From Ruminococcus sp. AM22-13 (GTDB taxonomy: Bacteria; Bacillota; Clostridia; Lachnospirales; Lachnospiraceae): a stretch of DNA of 64,000 bases. Numbering within the stretch: the stretch's first letter is position 1; every line of letters begins with the position of its first letter. A program made the position numbers and the translations under genes. The notes beneath the pieces are model-generated. The model saw only the letters and a list, made by a program, of their open reading frames with translations, was not told where the DNA came from and made no database searches. Location: the NCBI RefSeq assembly GCF_003471165.1, contig NZ_QRIL01000001.1, positions 124,001-188,000 of the forward strand, in the 5' to 3' direction. Positions 43,587 to 53,624 of the stretch are shown here, in pieces.

Positions 43587-45842
43587 TTACATTCTGTCGT
43601 GGCAAGTTCTTGCGATAACATCCAGCTGCTGCTCTCTTGTAAGGTCAATGAACTTAACAGCATATCCGGATACACGGATTGTAAAGTTTGCATATTCTTC
43701 TTTTTCCGGATGTTCCATAGCATCGATCAGTTTCTCTTTGCCAAATACGTTTACATTGAGGTGATGAGCACCCTGATCAAAGTATCCGTCCAGTACATGA
43801 ACAAGGTTCTCTGTACGTTCTTCATTACTATGTCCCAGTGCATCCGGATTGATTGTCTGTGTATTGGAGATTCCGTCAAGCGCATCTTCATAGTCAAGTT
43901 TTGCAACAGAGTTTAAGGAAGCAAGAAGTCCGTTCTGCTCTGCACCGTAAGATGGGTTTGCACCAGGTGCAAGAGGTTCTCCCATCTTTCTTCCATCCGG
44001 AAGAGAACCTGTAGCTTTACCATATACTACGTTAGAAGTAATAGTAAGAATAGATGTGGTTGGTTTGGAATCACGATAAGTATGAATATGTTTCAGTTTT
44101 TCAAGGAATGTGGAAAGCAGTGTTGTTGCGATCTCATCTGCTCTGTCATCATCGTTACCATAACGTGGGAAATCACCTTCAACTTCAAAGTCTGTAGTAA
44201 TTCCATCCTCATCACGGATAGCTTTTACTTTCGCATATTTGATAGCAGAAAGAGAGTCAACTACATGAGAGAAACCTGCGATACCAGTTGCAAAAGAACG
44301 ATCAACTTTTGTATCGATCAGAGCCATCTCTGCTGCTTCATAGTAATATTTGTCGTGCATATAATGGATCATGTTCAGAGTACCTACATAGAGGTGAGCC
44401 AGCCAGTCCATCATCTTGTCATATTTTGCAACTACTTCGTCATAGTCAAGATATTCAGAAGTGATTGGTGTGTATTCCGGTCCTACCTGCTGTTTTGTTT
44501 TCTCATCAACGCCACCGTTGATAGCGTAAAGAAGGCATTTTGCAAGGTTTGCACGAGCACCAAAGAACTGAATCTCTTTACCTGTCTCTGTAGCAGATAC
44601 ACAGCAGCAGATGCTGTAGTCATCGCCCCATACCGGACGCATAACATCATCGTTTTCATACTGGATAGAACTTGTTGTAACAGAAATATTTGCAGCATAT
44701 TTCTTAAAGTTCTCAGGCAGTCTTGAAGAATAAAGTACTGTAAGGTTTGGTTCCGGAGCCGGTCCCATATCTTCCAGTGTATGAAGGAAACGATAGTCAC
44801 TCTTTGTTACCATATGACGTCCGTCGATTCCCATACCTGCTACTTCCAGAGTTGCCCATACCGGATCACCGGAGAATAACTGGTTATATGAAGGAATACG
44901 TGCAAATTTTACCATACGGAATTTCATTACCATGTGGTCAACGAGTTCCTGAGCTTCAGACTCTGTAAGAGTACCATTCTGAAGATCTCTTTCAATATAG
45001 ATATCAAGGAATGTGGAAATACGTCCAACACTCATTGCAGCACCGTTCTGTGTCTTAATAGCTGCCAGATATCCAAAATACAACCACTGGAATGCTTCTC
45101 TTGCATCTTTAGCCGGCTGGGAAATATCATAACCGTATGCCTGAGCCATTGCTTTCATGCCTTTCAGTGCACGAATCTGATCTGCGATTTCCTCACGAAG
45201 CTGGAAGTCGTAACGTCTCATACCCTGGCGGTCACTTGCTGCGAAGTCTTTCTGTTTTCCTTCGATCAGAGCATCGATACCATACAGAGCTACACGTCTG
45301 TAGTCACCTACGATACGTCCACGGCCATATGTGTCCGGAAGACCTGTAAGGATCTTGTTATGACGGGCCATTTTCATCTCTGGTGTGTAGATATCAAATA
45401 CACCCTGGTTATGAGTCTTAAATTCATAGTTGTTGAAAATATTTTTAATTTTATCACTTACTTCGTATCCATAGGTTTCGCATGCCTGCTCTGCCATTTT
45501 GATACCACCGTATGGCATAAATGCACGTTTGAGAGGTTTGTCGGTCTGAAGTCCTACAACCTTTTCCAGATTCTTGAGGTCTTCATCAATATATCCAGGA
45601 CCATAAGCAGTCAGAGAGGTTACAACTTCTGTCTCCATGTCCAGAACTCCGCCGTTTGCACGCTCTGCTTTCTGCAGTTCCTGAAGTTTACCCCAAAGTT
45701 TGTTTGTTGCCTCAGTAGGTCCTTCCAGGAAGGAATCGTCCCCATCATATGGTGTGTAGTTCAGCTTAATAAAGTTACGAACGTCGATTTTCTCTTTCCA
45801 ACGGTTCCCTTTAAAGCCATTCCACTGTTCAAAATCTTTCAT
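43587..45842 (-). CDS. pflB: Formate C-acetyltransferase (pyruvate formate-lyase)
   Basis: Glycyl-radical enzyme: pyruvate plus CoA to acetyl-CoA plus formate. 751 residues from the ATG at 45842, preceded by GAGGTAAAAGA; an earlier ATG would add 14 residues. The active-site cysteines are in [16 protein letters not shown] and the radical Gly in the C-terminal [19 protein letters not shown]. Formate can be used by Fhs at the start of this window, linking glycolysis to the methyl branch of acetogenesis. It has a consensus promoter and a leader of about 100 bases. Confidence 0.97.
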   Translation of the reverse strand: MKDFEQWNGFKGNRWKEKIDVRNFIKLNYTPYDGDDSFLEGPTEATNKLWGKLQELQKAERANGGVLDMETEVVTSLTAYGPGYIDEDLKNLEKVVGLQTDKPLKRAFMPYGGIKMAEQACETYGYEVSDKIKNIFNNYEFKTHNQGVFDIYTPEMKMARHNKILTGLPDTYGRGRIVGDYRRVALYGIDALIEGKQKDFAASDRQGMRRYDFQLREEIADQIRALKGMKAMAQAYGYDISQPAKDAREAFQWLYFGYLAAIKTQNGAAMSVGRISTFLDIYIERDLQNGTLTESEAQELVDHMVMKFRMVKFARIPSYNQLFSGDPVWATLEVAGMGIDGRHMVTKSDYRFLHTLEDMGPAPEPNLTVLYSSRLPENFKKYAANISVTTSSIQYENDDVMRPVWGDDYSICCCVSATETGKEIQFFGARANLAKCLLYAINGGVDEKTKQQVGPEYTPITSEYLDYDEVVAKYDKMMDWLAHLYVGTLNMIHYMHDKYYYEAAEMALIDTKVDRSFATGIAGFSHVVDSLSAIKYAKVKAIRDEDGITTDFEVEGDFPRYGNDDDRADEIATTLLSTFLEKLKHIHTYRDSKPTTSILTITSNVVYGKATGSLPDGRKMGEPLAPGANPSYGAEQNGLLASLNSVAKLDYEDALDGISNTQTINPDALGHSNEERTENLVHVLDGYFDQGAHHLNVNVFGKEKLIDAMEHPEKEEYANFTIRVSGYAVKFIDLTREQQLDVIARTCHDRM

Positions 45843-45950
45843 TCTTTTACCTCTTTCTCTAAAATATTTCCGCGCATTTCTCACTAGCCTGATGTGAGAT
45901 AATAAAATGTAATTTATACTTTTTTAGGACACTTTTCTGTCCACGGTGTC

Positions 45951-45979
45951 AGTATACGTAAACACAGGCATTATGTCAA
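45951..45979 (-). promoter_or_regulatory. Consensus promoter of pflBA
   Basis: On the minus strand TTGACA (45974-45979), 17 bases, TATACT (45951-45956). In the leader GGACAGAAAAGTGTCC (45927-45942) forms a small hairpin. Beyond the terminator at 46095-46136 the 45843-46274 gap shows nothing else. Confidence 0.8.
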
Positions 45980-46094
45980 TTGGTTTTGCTTATGATTTTA
46001 ATTAAATACAATCTTTCTCATTTTTATTCAGGATTTCCCATTTGAATGTACTTTATCCTGTACTTAAAGGATTTTTGTACATATAAAAATACAA

Positions 46095-46136
46095 AAAGAT
46101 ACTTGGCAGGATATCCATCACACATCCTGCCAAGTA
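46095..46136 (-). terminator. Intrinsic terminator after leuA
   Basis: ACTTGGCAGGAT and ATCCTGCCAAGT form a 12-base perfect stem. On the minus strand it is followed by ATCTTTTTGTATTTTTA. It lies about 140 bases after the leuA stop; the plus strand is also T-rich. Confidence 0.8.
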
Positions 46137-46274
46137 CCCGATATTTTTTATCTTATGTCAATCTGAATTTTGAATTTCTTTCTAAGATACGAATACAAAA
46201 TTGTTACTTACTTCACATTCAATGAGCTGCTAATATAATCAATTTCGTTTACTTCTTTCATTTTAAAGTAACGA

Positions 46275-47930
46275 TTATCGATTATTTATTGCTGTTACAA
46301 GAGCATCGATAGAGGCTTTGATGATATCCGCATCTACTCCTGCTCCCCACGCAAGAGTTCCGTCTGGTTTTTTAATACCTACATAAGCGATAGCTTTGGA
46401 ACTTGAGCTGCGTTCCAGAGCATGCTCCTGATAAGTCTCCAGTGTATATTTCAGCTCATATGCTTTCTTTAATGCGTTGTTGACTGCATCAAGACGTCCG
46501 TTACCTGTAGCCTCTGTTGTAATCGTCTTTCCCTGGAAACTGGAAGTAACCTGTGTCACAATACCGCCGTCTTTCTGCTGGAAATGGACTTCATTGATAC
46601 TGTATGGTTCCACAATATTTTCAAATGTCTGTTTAAACAGGCTGAAGATCTCATCCGGATGAAGCTCTTTATGTTTATGATCAGATACTGCTTTTGTTGC
46701 ATATCCCATTGCTTCACGCATTTTCGGTGGAAGATTCAGGCCGAATTTTGTCTCAAGGATATATCCGACACCGCCCTTACCGGATTGACTGTTAATACGG
46801 ATTACATCTGCGTCATAGTTTCTGCCAACATCTTTCGGATCAATTGGAAGATACGGTACATTCCAGTGATCCGGATCTTTGTTATCTCTCCAGTGCATAC
46901 CTTTGGCAATCGCATCCTGATGAGAACCGGAGAATGCAGCAAATACAAGGGCACCACTGTATGGACTTCTTTCACTGACTTTCATTCCTGTGCATTCTTC
47001 GTATACCTCACAGATATGTGGCATATCGGAGAAGTCAAGTTTCGGATCTACTCCCTGGGAATACATATTCATGCCAAGTGTGACGATATCCACATTACCG
47101 GTACGTTCACCATTTCCGAATAAAGTACCCTCTATTCTGTCCGCACCTGCAAGTAAGCCCATCTCAGAATCTGCAACACCACACCCTCTGTCGTTATGCG
47201 GATGAAGAGATACGATTACATTTTCACGGTATTTCAGGTTCTCACACATATACTCTACCTGACTTGCGTATACATGTGGCATGGAGTGCTGTACAGTTAC
47301 AGGCAGGTTGATGATACATTTGTTGTCAGCTGTCGGCTGCCATACATCAAGAACTGCATTACAAACTTCCAGTGCATATTCTGGCTCTGTACCTGTAAAA
47401 CTCTCAGGGCTGTATTCAAACTGGAAATTTCCTTCTGTTTCATCAGCAAGCTTCTTTAATAATGCAGCTCCATCTACTGCAATCTTTAAGATTTCTTCTT
47501 TAGATTTCTTAAATACCTGCTCTCTCTGTGCAACAGATGTGGAATTATATACATGTACGATTGCTTTGGGAGCACCCTTAACAGCTTCAAAAGTCTTACG
47601 GATAATATGCTCTCTTGCCTGAGTAAGAACCTGGATAGTTACATCCTGCGGAATCAGATTCTGTTCAATTAAAGTACGCAGAAATTCATATTCTGTCTCA
47701 GAAGCAGCAGGGAAACCTACTTCGATTTCTTTGAAACCAATTTTAACAAGAAGTTTGAAAAATTCAATTTTCTGCTCCAGGCTCATTGGGATTACAAGTG
47801 CCTGGTTTCCATCACGAAGGTCTACAGAACACCAGATTGGTGCTTTGTCTACATATTCTTTTTCTGCCCATTTCATGCATTTAACAGGCGGCATGAAATA
47901 CTGTCTCTGATACTTGCTTGGATTCATCAT
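46275..47930 (-). CDS. leuA: 2-isopropylmalate synthase
   Basis: First committed step of leucine synthesis, from 2-ketoisovalerate and acetyl-CoA. 551 residues, the long LeuA2 form (start KYQRQYFMPPVKCMKWAEKE). WCSVDLRDGNQALVIPM is the metal/substrate motif near 33, SLHPHNDRGCGVADSEMGL follows near 240, and a C-terminal regulatory domain covers about 440-551 (leucine feedback). The start ATG (two in tandem) follows GGAGG by 9 bases. A leucine-type T-box leader lies upstream. Confidence 0.95.
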   Translation of the reverse strand: MMNPSKYQRQYFMPPVKCMKWAEKEYVDKAPIWCSVDLRDGNQALVIPMSLEQKIEFFKLLVKIGFKEIEVGFPAASETEYEFLRTLIEQNLIPQDVTIQVLTQAREHIIRKTFEAVKGAPKAIVHVYNSTSVAQREQVFKKSKEEILKIAVDGAALLKKLADETEGNFQFEYSPESFTGTEPEYALEVCNAVLDVWQPTADNKCIINLPVTVQHSMPHVYASQVEYMCENLKYRENVIVSLHPHNDRGCGVADSEMGLLAGADRIEGTLFGNGERTGNVDIVTLGMNMYSQGVDPKLDFSDMPHICEVYEECTGMKVSERSPYSGALVFAAFSGSHQDAIAKGMHWRDNKDPDHWNVPYLPIDPKDVGRNYDADVIRINSQSGKGGVGYILETKFGLNLPPKMREAMGYATKAVSDHKHKELHPDEIFSLFKQTFENIVEPYSINEVHFQQKDGGIVTQVTSSFQGKTITTEATGNGRLDAVNNALKKAYELKYTLETYQEHALERSSSSKAIAYVGIKKPDGTLAWGAGVDADIIKASIDALVTAINNR

Positions 47931-48074
47931 TTTTCTCTTCCTCCATTATGTAAATATTATGTTTTTCCTGTGGGCTGAAATCTTACCGTTTTGATCATTG
48001 AATATAAATCCTCTGCCTGTTTTTATTGAAGCGGACTGAAACGGACGATTTATCTGATCCAGCTAAAATTGACA

Positions 48075-48389
48075 TAAAAAAAATCTCTCATCCCCACAGA
48101 CTTATCTGCAAGAGACGAAAGATACTATTATCTTACGCGGTACCACTCTTATTTTATGAACTACGTCATACACTCATGGGATACGGAACGAGTCATCGTC
48201 CTTATATCCTCTCCATATAACGGTGGACACCGTCTGCACCTACTCTCAGAAGGTTTCAGGCAGCTGCTCAAAGGCGAGTTCCACAATTTCCTTCCACTGC
48301 TTCTCAGCTCCCAGCAGTTCTCTGTGCTCTGGTCCATGTGTACTATTCCTCATCCGTGCATTTCTCTTATATTTTTAATAAAACCTCTG
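48075..48389 (-). promoter_or_regulatory. T-box leader controlling leuA
   Basis: On the minus strand the T-box AGAGTGGTACCGCGT is at 48135-48149. A terminator follows at 48075-48117 with arms TCTCT ... AGAGA, inner pairing CAGA / TCTG and then TTTTTTT. In the upstream arm GTGGAACTCGCC contains a CTC triplet that fits a Leu specifier. Uncharged tRNA-Leu should allow read-through into leuA. Confidence 0.9.
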
Positions 48390-48395
48390 AAGATG

Positions 48396-48425
48396 ATATT
48401 AACATAAAGCCGAAGCACTCGTCAA
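48396..48425 (-). promoter_or_regulatory. Predicted promoter of the leuA T-box transcript
   Basis: On the minus strand TTGACG (48420-48425), 18 bases, TAATAT (48396-48401). Confidence 0.65.
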
Positions 48426-48475
48426 GAAAAACTTCTGCATTACTTTATAGCATTACTTTATATTATTATCATCAG

Positions 48476-48549
48476 TCGGGGCAACAGGATTTGAACCTGC
48501 GACCTCACGGCCCCCAGCCGTGCGCGCTACCAAGCTACGCCATACCCCG
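48476..48549 (-). tRNA. tRNA-Pro, anticodon GGG
   Basis: On the minus strand the 74-nt gene begins CGGGGTATGGCGTAGCTTGG. It has a 5-base anticodon stem CACGG / CCGTG with loop CTGGGGG (anticodon GGG), the T-arm GCAGGTTCAAATCCTGT, acceptor 3' end TGCCCCG and discriminator A. The 3' CCA is not encoded. It lies 50 bases upstream of the leuA promoter. Confidence 0.96.
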
Positions 48550-48693
48550 CAACAAATATAAGTATAACAAATCCATCCTCTGATTTCAACTATTTTCTGT
48601 AAAATCACCTAAAATTAACCAGAAAGAAATTTTATATATGTTCTCTGTAATATAAGGCTTCTTCCTGGTTTATCATATGTATTCTAAGTTCCT

Positions 48694-49062
48694 CTACGCT
48701 GTCATAACCACTTTTTCAAGATTATCTACGCGCATTTCCAAACTGGCAACTTTCTCCCTGGTTTCTTTATTCTCTTTCCTATAGCGAAGTTCATCAATAT
48801 GTGCATCAAAGAGGGCAGATATCTTTCTGTCAATTTCATTTTCCAGTTTAAGTTCGATCTTTTTCACACTTCCCTGCAATTCTTTAATATCTGACTTCAC
48901 ATTTATGATATCAGCTTTCATATTCGTGATATCGGTTTTCATATTCGTGATATCGGTTTTCATCCCTGCCATATCATTCTTCATATCAGACATATCACTT
49001 TGCAAATCAATAATGCTTCCCTGAATAGAAAAAAGAATACTTCTCAATTCTGTATCTTCCAT
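48694..49062 (-). CDS. Small coiled-coil protein with seven-residue repeats
   Basis: A 122-residue protein that is almost entirely helical. Residues 15-75 contain about six seven-residue repeats of the DITNMKT type; the rest is charged coiled coil. Two DNA copies of a 21-base unit (48919-48939, 48940-48960) are identical, with diverged copies beside them. The start follows AGGAGGGAGAGTAA. No signal or membrane segment. It resembles small coiled-coil proteins that are common and uncharacterised in Lachnospiraceae; a function cannot be named. Confidence 0.7.
   Translation of the reverse strand: MEDTELRSILFSIQGSIIDLQSDMSDMKNDMAGMKTDITNMKTDITNMKADIINVKSDIKELQGSVKKIELKLENEIDRKISALFDAHIDELRYRKENKETREKVASLEMRVDNLEKVVMTA
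48898..48981. repeat. 21-base tandem repeat inside the coiled-coil gene
   Basis: Unit CATATTCGTGATATCGGTTTT occurs twice exactly (48919-48960) with degenerate copies on both sides. Each copy encodes one heptad, so slippage would change coiled-coil length in frame. Confidence 0.8.
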
Positions 49063-49179
49063 TTACTCTCCCTCCTTTCATAATTCAGTACATTTCGTTC
49101 TCTTTTGTATGAATTCATTGTACCATCGAAAGGAATAAAAGTCCATGTCGAAATTATAAGATTTTTATAAAATATATTT

Positions 49180-50421
49180 CTACAGTTTATGTATAAACAA
49201 TCCACTCCGGAGCTTCGGTTCGAACCATGTGGATTTTGGCGGCATTAATTTGCTCTCATCAGCAATCTTCATCAGATCTTCCATGGAAGTCGGATACATA
49301 ACAAAGGCCACGCCACCGGTTTTGTCTGCCATCCGGGCAAGTTCTGCTGCCTTATGATTTCCCCCTACAAAAGAAATCCTCTGGTCTGTACGTGGGTCTT
49401 CGATTCCGAGAATCGGACTGAGAACTTTTTCCTGAAGGATAGATACATCAAGCTGTCCTACCACATCTTTTTTCTCATAAACATCCGGCCATGCCTTCAG
49501 ATGATACCACTGTCCATCTACATACATTCCCATACAATGCTTTTCTACAGGTTTACATGGAAATCCAGGCATCAGCATCAGTTCAAAATTAAATTTCAGC
49601 GCCCCCAGAAACGCTTTTACAGTCAGACCATTCAAGTCTCTGACAACCCTGTTATATGGAAGAATACAAAGCTGATCATACGGAAATACAACGGATAAGA
49701 AATAATTGAATTCTTCTTCACCTGTGTAATCTGGATTCTGTTCTCTTCTCTTTAAACCTACTTTTACCGCAGAAGCCGCACGATGATGCCCATCAGCGAT
49801 ATAAAGAGAATCAATTCCTTCAAATTCTTCACGTATTTCACCAATAATCTCCTGATTATCAATCACCCACACTCTATGTGTAATCTGATCATCCTCCGTA
49901 AAATCATATGCTGCTTCATGATTTTCTTTCCAGTCATTCATCAGCTTAAGAAGCGATTCCGGGTATCTGCATGCAAGAAAAATAGGGCCTGTGTTAGCAT
50001 TGCAGGAATCCACGTGGTGAATTCTGTCCTGTTCCTTATCTTCCCTGGTCAGCTCATGTTTCTTGACTACACCATTCATATAATCATCAATAGAGCTGCA
50101 TCCTACAATGCCTGTCTGCGTCCTGCCCTTTCTTACAAGTTCATATATGTAGTAGCAAGGCTTTTCATCCTGGAGAAAAATTCCTGCTTTTTCCATGTCA
50201 CTAAGATTTTCTCTTGCTTTCTCATAAACCCGTTCATCATATAGGTCAATCTCCGGTTTCAGATCCATTTCCGGTCTGTCTACATGAAGAAAAGATAATG
50301 GGTTCTTATCTCCGATTGCCTTTGCTTCTTCTCTGTTTACTACATCATACGGAAGCGCAGCTACATCTGCTGCCTTTTCCTGCACAGGGCGTAACGCCCT
50401 GAATGACTGAAGTACTGCCAT
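49180..50421 (-). CDS. DUF1015 family protein
   Basis: A 413-residue soluble protein. ALRPVQEKAADVAALPYDVV at the N-terminus and YIADGHHRAASAVKVGLKRR near 210 are signatures of DUF1015 (COG4198). The HHR motif looks nuclease- or kinase-like, but no reaction is established. I chose the ATG at 50421 because AGAGGAGAG precedes it. In some anaerobes the family lies beside serine or glycine metabolism genes; here it stands alone next to the dpaL operon, transcribed divergently. Confidence 0.88.
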   Translation of the reverse strand: MAVLQSFRALRPVQEKAADVAALPYDVVNREEAKAIGDKNPLSFLHVDRPEMDLKPEIDLYDERVYEKARENLSDMEKAGIFLQDEKPCYYIYELVRKGRTQTGIVGCSSIDDYMNGVVKKHELTREDKEQDRIHHVDSCNANTGPIFLACRYPESLLKLMNDWKENHEAAYDFTEDDQITHRVWVIDNQEIIGEIREEFEGIDSLYIADGHHRAASAVKVGLKRREQNPDYTGEEEFNYFLSVVFPYDQLCILPYNRVVRDLNGLTVKAFLGALKFNFELMLMPGFPCKPVEKHCMGMYVDGQWYHLKAWPDVYEKKDVVGQLDVSILQEKVLSPILGIEDPRTDQRISFVGGNHKAAELARMADKTGGVAFVMYPTSMEDLMKIADESKLMPPKSTWFEPKLRSGLFIHKL

Positions 50422-50527
50422 GATATTCTCTCCTCTCTTGTATCCTTGCCTCATTTCTGCTATTTTTATTATTTTCTTTTCCGGCAGAAAAATAATAAAA
50501 CTTATTTCGTCTTAAAATCAAACAAAT

Positions 50528-50565
50528 CCTTACAATTGAAACAAGGGACTTATTTGATTTGATTA
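50528..50565. repeat. Partial copy of repeat family B
   Basis: AATTGAAACAAGGGACTTAT plus TTGATTTGATTA resembles the 3' half of the copy at 53468-53532 (AATTGAAGCATGGGACTTAC). The rest of the 50422-50759 gap is AT-rich and contains the dpaL promoter. Confidence 0.55.
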
Positions 50566-50681
50566 CCATTAAATGAGACACAAACTATTTATTATTTTAT
50601 CACATTTTTCAACTTATATCAATGCGCATATCAAAACACCTAACTTTTTTTTGAAAAACCTAAAAATTTTTGTATTTTCTA

Positions 50682-50709
50682 TTGCAAAATTTTTTTTATA
50701 TGGTATGAT
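50682..50709 (+). promoter_or_regulatory. Predicted promoter of dpaL
   Basis: TTGCAA (50682-50687), 16 bases, TATGAT (50704-50709), about 50 bases before the dpaL start, with a T-tract in the spacer. Confidence 0.65.
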
Positions 50710-50759
50710 AGAGTCAGAAATTAAGGAAACCAATTGATAATTTTAAGGGAGGTCATTTT

Positions 50760-51989
50760 ATGACAGAAGGATTAAAATGGACTGTAAATGAGGTTCCGAA
50801 ATCAGATGATAAACATCTGGAACTGATGTCCGAAGAAAACGTAAAGAAAGCAAATGAGTTTCACAAGAGTTTCCCACAGTATAGTGTGACACCTCTTCAG
50901 AACCTTTCATCCCTTGCTGAATATTTAGGAGTAAAGAATATTTTCTGTAAGGATGAATCCTACCGCTTTGGCTTAAACGCTTTCAAAGTACTGGGAGGTT
51001 CCTATGCAATGGGACGTTATATCGCAAAAGAAGTTGGCCGCGATATCAGCGAACTGCCATACAATGTTCTCTCTTCTGACAAATTAAGAGAAGAATTTGG
51101 ACAGGCAACTTTCTTTACTGCCACAGACGGTAACCATGGACGTGGAGTTGCATGGGCTGCGAAACGTCTCGGCCAGAAAGCAGTTATAAGAATGCCAAAA
51201 GGCACAACAAAAACACGTTTCGATAATATTGCCAAAGAAGGTGCCACTGTTACAATTGAAGAAGTAAACTATGATGACTGTGTAAGAATGGCTGCTGCAG
51301 AAGCTGCCAAAACAGAACATGGTATCATCGTTCAGGATACTGCCTGGGACGGATACGAAGAAATTCCTTCATGGATCATGCAGGGCTATGGCACATTGGT
51401 TCTTGAAGCAGACCAGCAGTTAAAAGAAATGGGAATTGACCGTCCGACTCACGTATTTGTTCAGGCCGGTGTTGGTTCTCTGGCTGGTGCTGTAGTTGGT
51501 TATTTCGCTCATAAATATAGAGATAACCCGCCGATCATGACTGTCTGTGAGGCAAGTGCCGCTGACTGTCTGTACCGTTCTGCGGTTGCCAAAACAGGTA
51601 ATCTGGTAAATGTTACCGGAGATCTTCAGACTATCATGGCCGGACTTGCATGCGGTGAGGGAAACACTATTGGATGGGATATTCTCAAGAATCATGTAGA
51701 TGTATTTGCTTCCTGTCCTGACTGGATGAGCGCAAAAGCAACACGTATCTACGCTAATCCACTTGGAGATGACCCTCACATTGTTTCCGGCGAATCAGGT
51801 TCTGTTCCGCTTGGTCTTTGCTATACTGCTCTTCATGACGAAGACGCAAAGGATTTAAGGGAAGCTCTGAAGCTGGATGAAAACTCCGTAATACTGGTTC
51901 TTTCCACAGAGGGTGATACCGACCCTGTTCGTTACCGCGAGATCGTATGGGATGGATTATACGGAACAAATGAATCATTAAGTGAATAA
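50760..51989 (+). CDS. dpaL: Diaminopropionate ammonia-lyase
   Basis: PLP enzyme that splits 2,3-diaminopropionate to pyruvate and two ammonia (E. coli YgeX). 409 residues. The PLP Lys lies in GLNAFKVLGGSYAMGRY near 73; TATDGNHGRGVAWAAKRLGQ and GVGSLAGAVVGYF form the cofactor phosphate loops, and VSGESGSVPLGLCY is near the end. The start follows GGGAGG by 8 bases. It heads the plus-strand genes dpaL-ygeY-ygeW-arcC, which belong to the purine/urate fermentation gene set of gut anaerobes and would supply pyruvate. Confidence 0.95.
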   Translation: MTEGLKWTVNEVPKSDDKHLELMSEENVKKANEFHKSFPQYSVTPLQNLSSLAEYLGVKNIFCKDESYRFGLNAFKVLGGSYAMGRYIAKEVGRDISELPYNVLSSDKLREEFGQATFFTATDGNHGRGVAWAAKRLGQKAVIRMPKGTTKTRFDNIAKEGATVTIEEVNYDDCVRMAAAEAAKTEHGIIVQDTAWDGYEEIPSWIMQGYGTLVLEADQQLKEMGIDRPTHVFVQAGVGSLAGAVVGYFAHKYRDNPPIMTVCEASAADCLYRSAVAKTGNLVNVTGDLQTIMAGLACGEGNTIGWDILKNHVDVFASCPDWMSAKATRIYANPLGDDPHIVSGESGSVPLGLCYTALHDEDAKDLREALKLDENSVILVLSTEGDTDPVRYREIVWDGLYGTNESLSE

Positions 51990-52087
51990 TCACAGCGATT
52001 TCTGGTTTTATAAAAAGTATCGCACAAGCGCATTACATACTTTGCAACCAAATAACTTGATCATATAAATATTGGGAGGATACAAAA

Positions 52088-53398
52088 ATGGATTACACAA
52101 AAATCAACGAAGCTGCAATGGGTTATAAAGATGATATGACCAGATTCCTTCGCGACCTGGTTCGCATTCCTGGTGAAAGCTGTGGAGAAAAAGGACACAT
52201 CATGAGAATCAAAGAAGAAATGGAGAAAGTCGGATTTGATAAAGTTCAGATCGACCCTATGGGAAATATCCTCGGATATATGGGAACAGGTAAAACTCTG
52301 ATCGGCTTTGATGCTCATATTGATACTGTAGGCATCGGTAACATCAAGAACTGGGAATTTGATCCATATGAAGGTTTCGAAACCGATGAGGAGATCGGAG
52401 GACGTGGAACATCTGACCAGATGGGCGGTATCGTTTCTGCAGTATATGGCGCAAAAATCATGAAAGACCTTGGTCTTTTAAATGATAAATATCAGGTACT
52501 GGTAACAGGTACTGTACAGGAAGAAGACTGTGATGGACTTTGCTGGCAGTATATCATCCATGAAGATGGTGTTCGTCCTGAATTCGTTGTTTCCACAGAG
52601 CCGACAGATGGCGGTATCTACAGAGGACAGCGTGGACGTATGGAAATCCGCGTAGATGTAAAGGGTGTTTCCTGTCATGGTTCTGCTCCTGAGCGTGGTG
52701 ACAATGCTATTTACAAAATGGCTGACATTCTCCAGGATATTCGTGCATTAAATGAAAACGATGCAGCTGATACTACCGAAATCAAAGGTCTTGTTAAAAT
52801 GCTTGATGAGAAATACAACCCTGAATGGGAAGAAGCTCGTTTCCTTGGACGTGGTACTGTTACAACTTCCGAAATCTTCTTCACATCCCCAAGCCGTTGC
52901 GCAGTAGCTGACTCCTGCTCTGTATCTCTTGACCGTCGTATGACAGCCGGAGAAACATGGGAAAGCTGTCTGGATGAGATTCGTGCTCTTCCATCTGTAA
53001 AGAAATACGGTGATGACGTAACTGTATCCATGTATGAGTACAATCGTCCATCCTATACAGAACTTGTATACCCGATTGAATGCTACTTCCCGACATGGGT
53101 AATTCCGAAAGATCACAAAGTAACACAGGCTCTGGAAGAAGCTTATAAGGGACTGTACGGCGAAGAACGTCTTGGCAATGCTGAAACTGAGGGTATGAGA
53201 AAAGCTCGTCCACTCACAGACAAATGGACCTTCTCTACTAACGGTGTAACAATTATGGGACGTAACAACATTCCTTGTATTGGATTTGGACCTGGTGCAG
53301 AGGCACAGGCACATGCTCCAAATGAAAAAACATGGAAGATCGACCTTGTAAGATGTGCTGCTGTATATGCTGCTCTTCCAACTGCATATTGCAAATAA
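52088..53398 (+). CDS. ygeY: YgeY family selenium-metabolism-linked M20 hydrolase
   Basis: A 436-residue M20 metallopeptidase-fold amidohydrolase. Metal ligands are visible in [14 protein letters not shown] (His, Asp), [15 protein letters not shown] (Asp), [11 protein letters not shown] (Glu pair) and the C-terminal [16 protein letters not shown] (His). The family is found with Se-dependent hydroxylases and with ygeW and dpaL. A role in removing a carbamoyl or ureido group during purine breakdown is likely but inferred. The start follows GGGAGG. Confidence 0.92.
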   Translation: MDYTKINEAAMGYKDDMTRFLRDLVRIPGESCGEKGHIMRIKEEMEKVGFDKVQIDPMGNILGYMGTGKTLIGFDAHIDTVGIGNIKNWEFDPYEGFETDEEIGGRGTSDQMGGIVSAVYGAKIMKDLGLLNDKYQVLVTGTVQEEDCDGLCWQYIIHEDGVRPEFVVSTEPTDGGIYRGQRGRMEIRVDVKGVSCHGSAPERGDNAIYKMADILQDIRALNENDAADTTEIKGLVKMLDEKYNPEWEEARFLGRGTVTTSEIFFTSPSRCAVADSCSVSLDRRMTAGETWESCLDEIRALPSVKKYGDDVTVSMYEYNRPSYTELVYPIECYFPTWVIPKDHKVTQALEEAYKGLYGEERLGNAETEGMRKARPLTDKWTFSTNGVTIMGRNNIPCIGFGPGAEAQAHAPNEKTWKIDLVRCAAVYAALPTAYCK

Positions 53399-53467
53399 TC
53401 GTTCCTATCTCAAAGTTTAGACAACGGATTCCTATAATCCCAGAGGCCCGATTTGTGTTCAGACAAA

Positions 53468-53532
53468 ATCCCTGCTCACTGCTTATTGCTCTCCGCAATT
53501 GAAGCATGGGACTTACTTGATCCGGTTAAATA
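53468..53532. repeat. Intergenic repeat, family B
   Basis: TGCTCACTGCTTATTGCTCT, then GGGACTTACTTGATCCGGTTAAATAAAA matches 23065-23115 over most of its length. It lies in the ygeY-ygeW gap (53399-53624), which has no other feature I can support. Confidence 0.75.
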
Positions 53533-53624
53533 AAAACAATACATAAAATGTTTTGTTACAATTTCATTTTACAATTCATATTCAGAAAGGATAAGCTATC
53601 AAAAGCATAGCAGGTACTAATTTT

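Noticed and set aside
44934..45887. A 317-codon open frame opposite pflB
   Set aside because: Same reasoning: a mirror of pflB codon use, no ribosome site, no recognisable domain.
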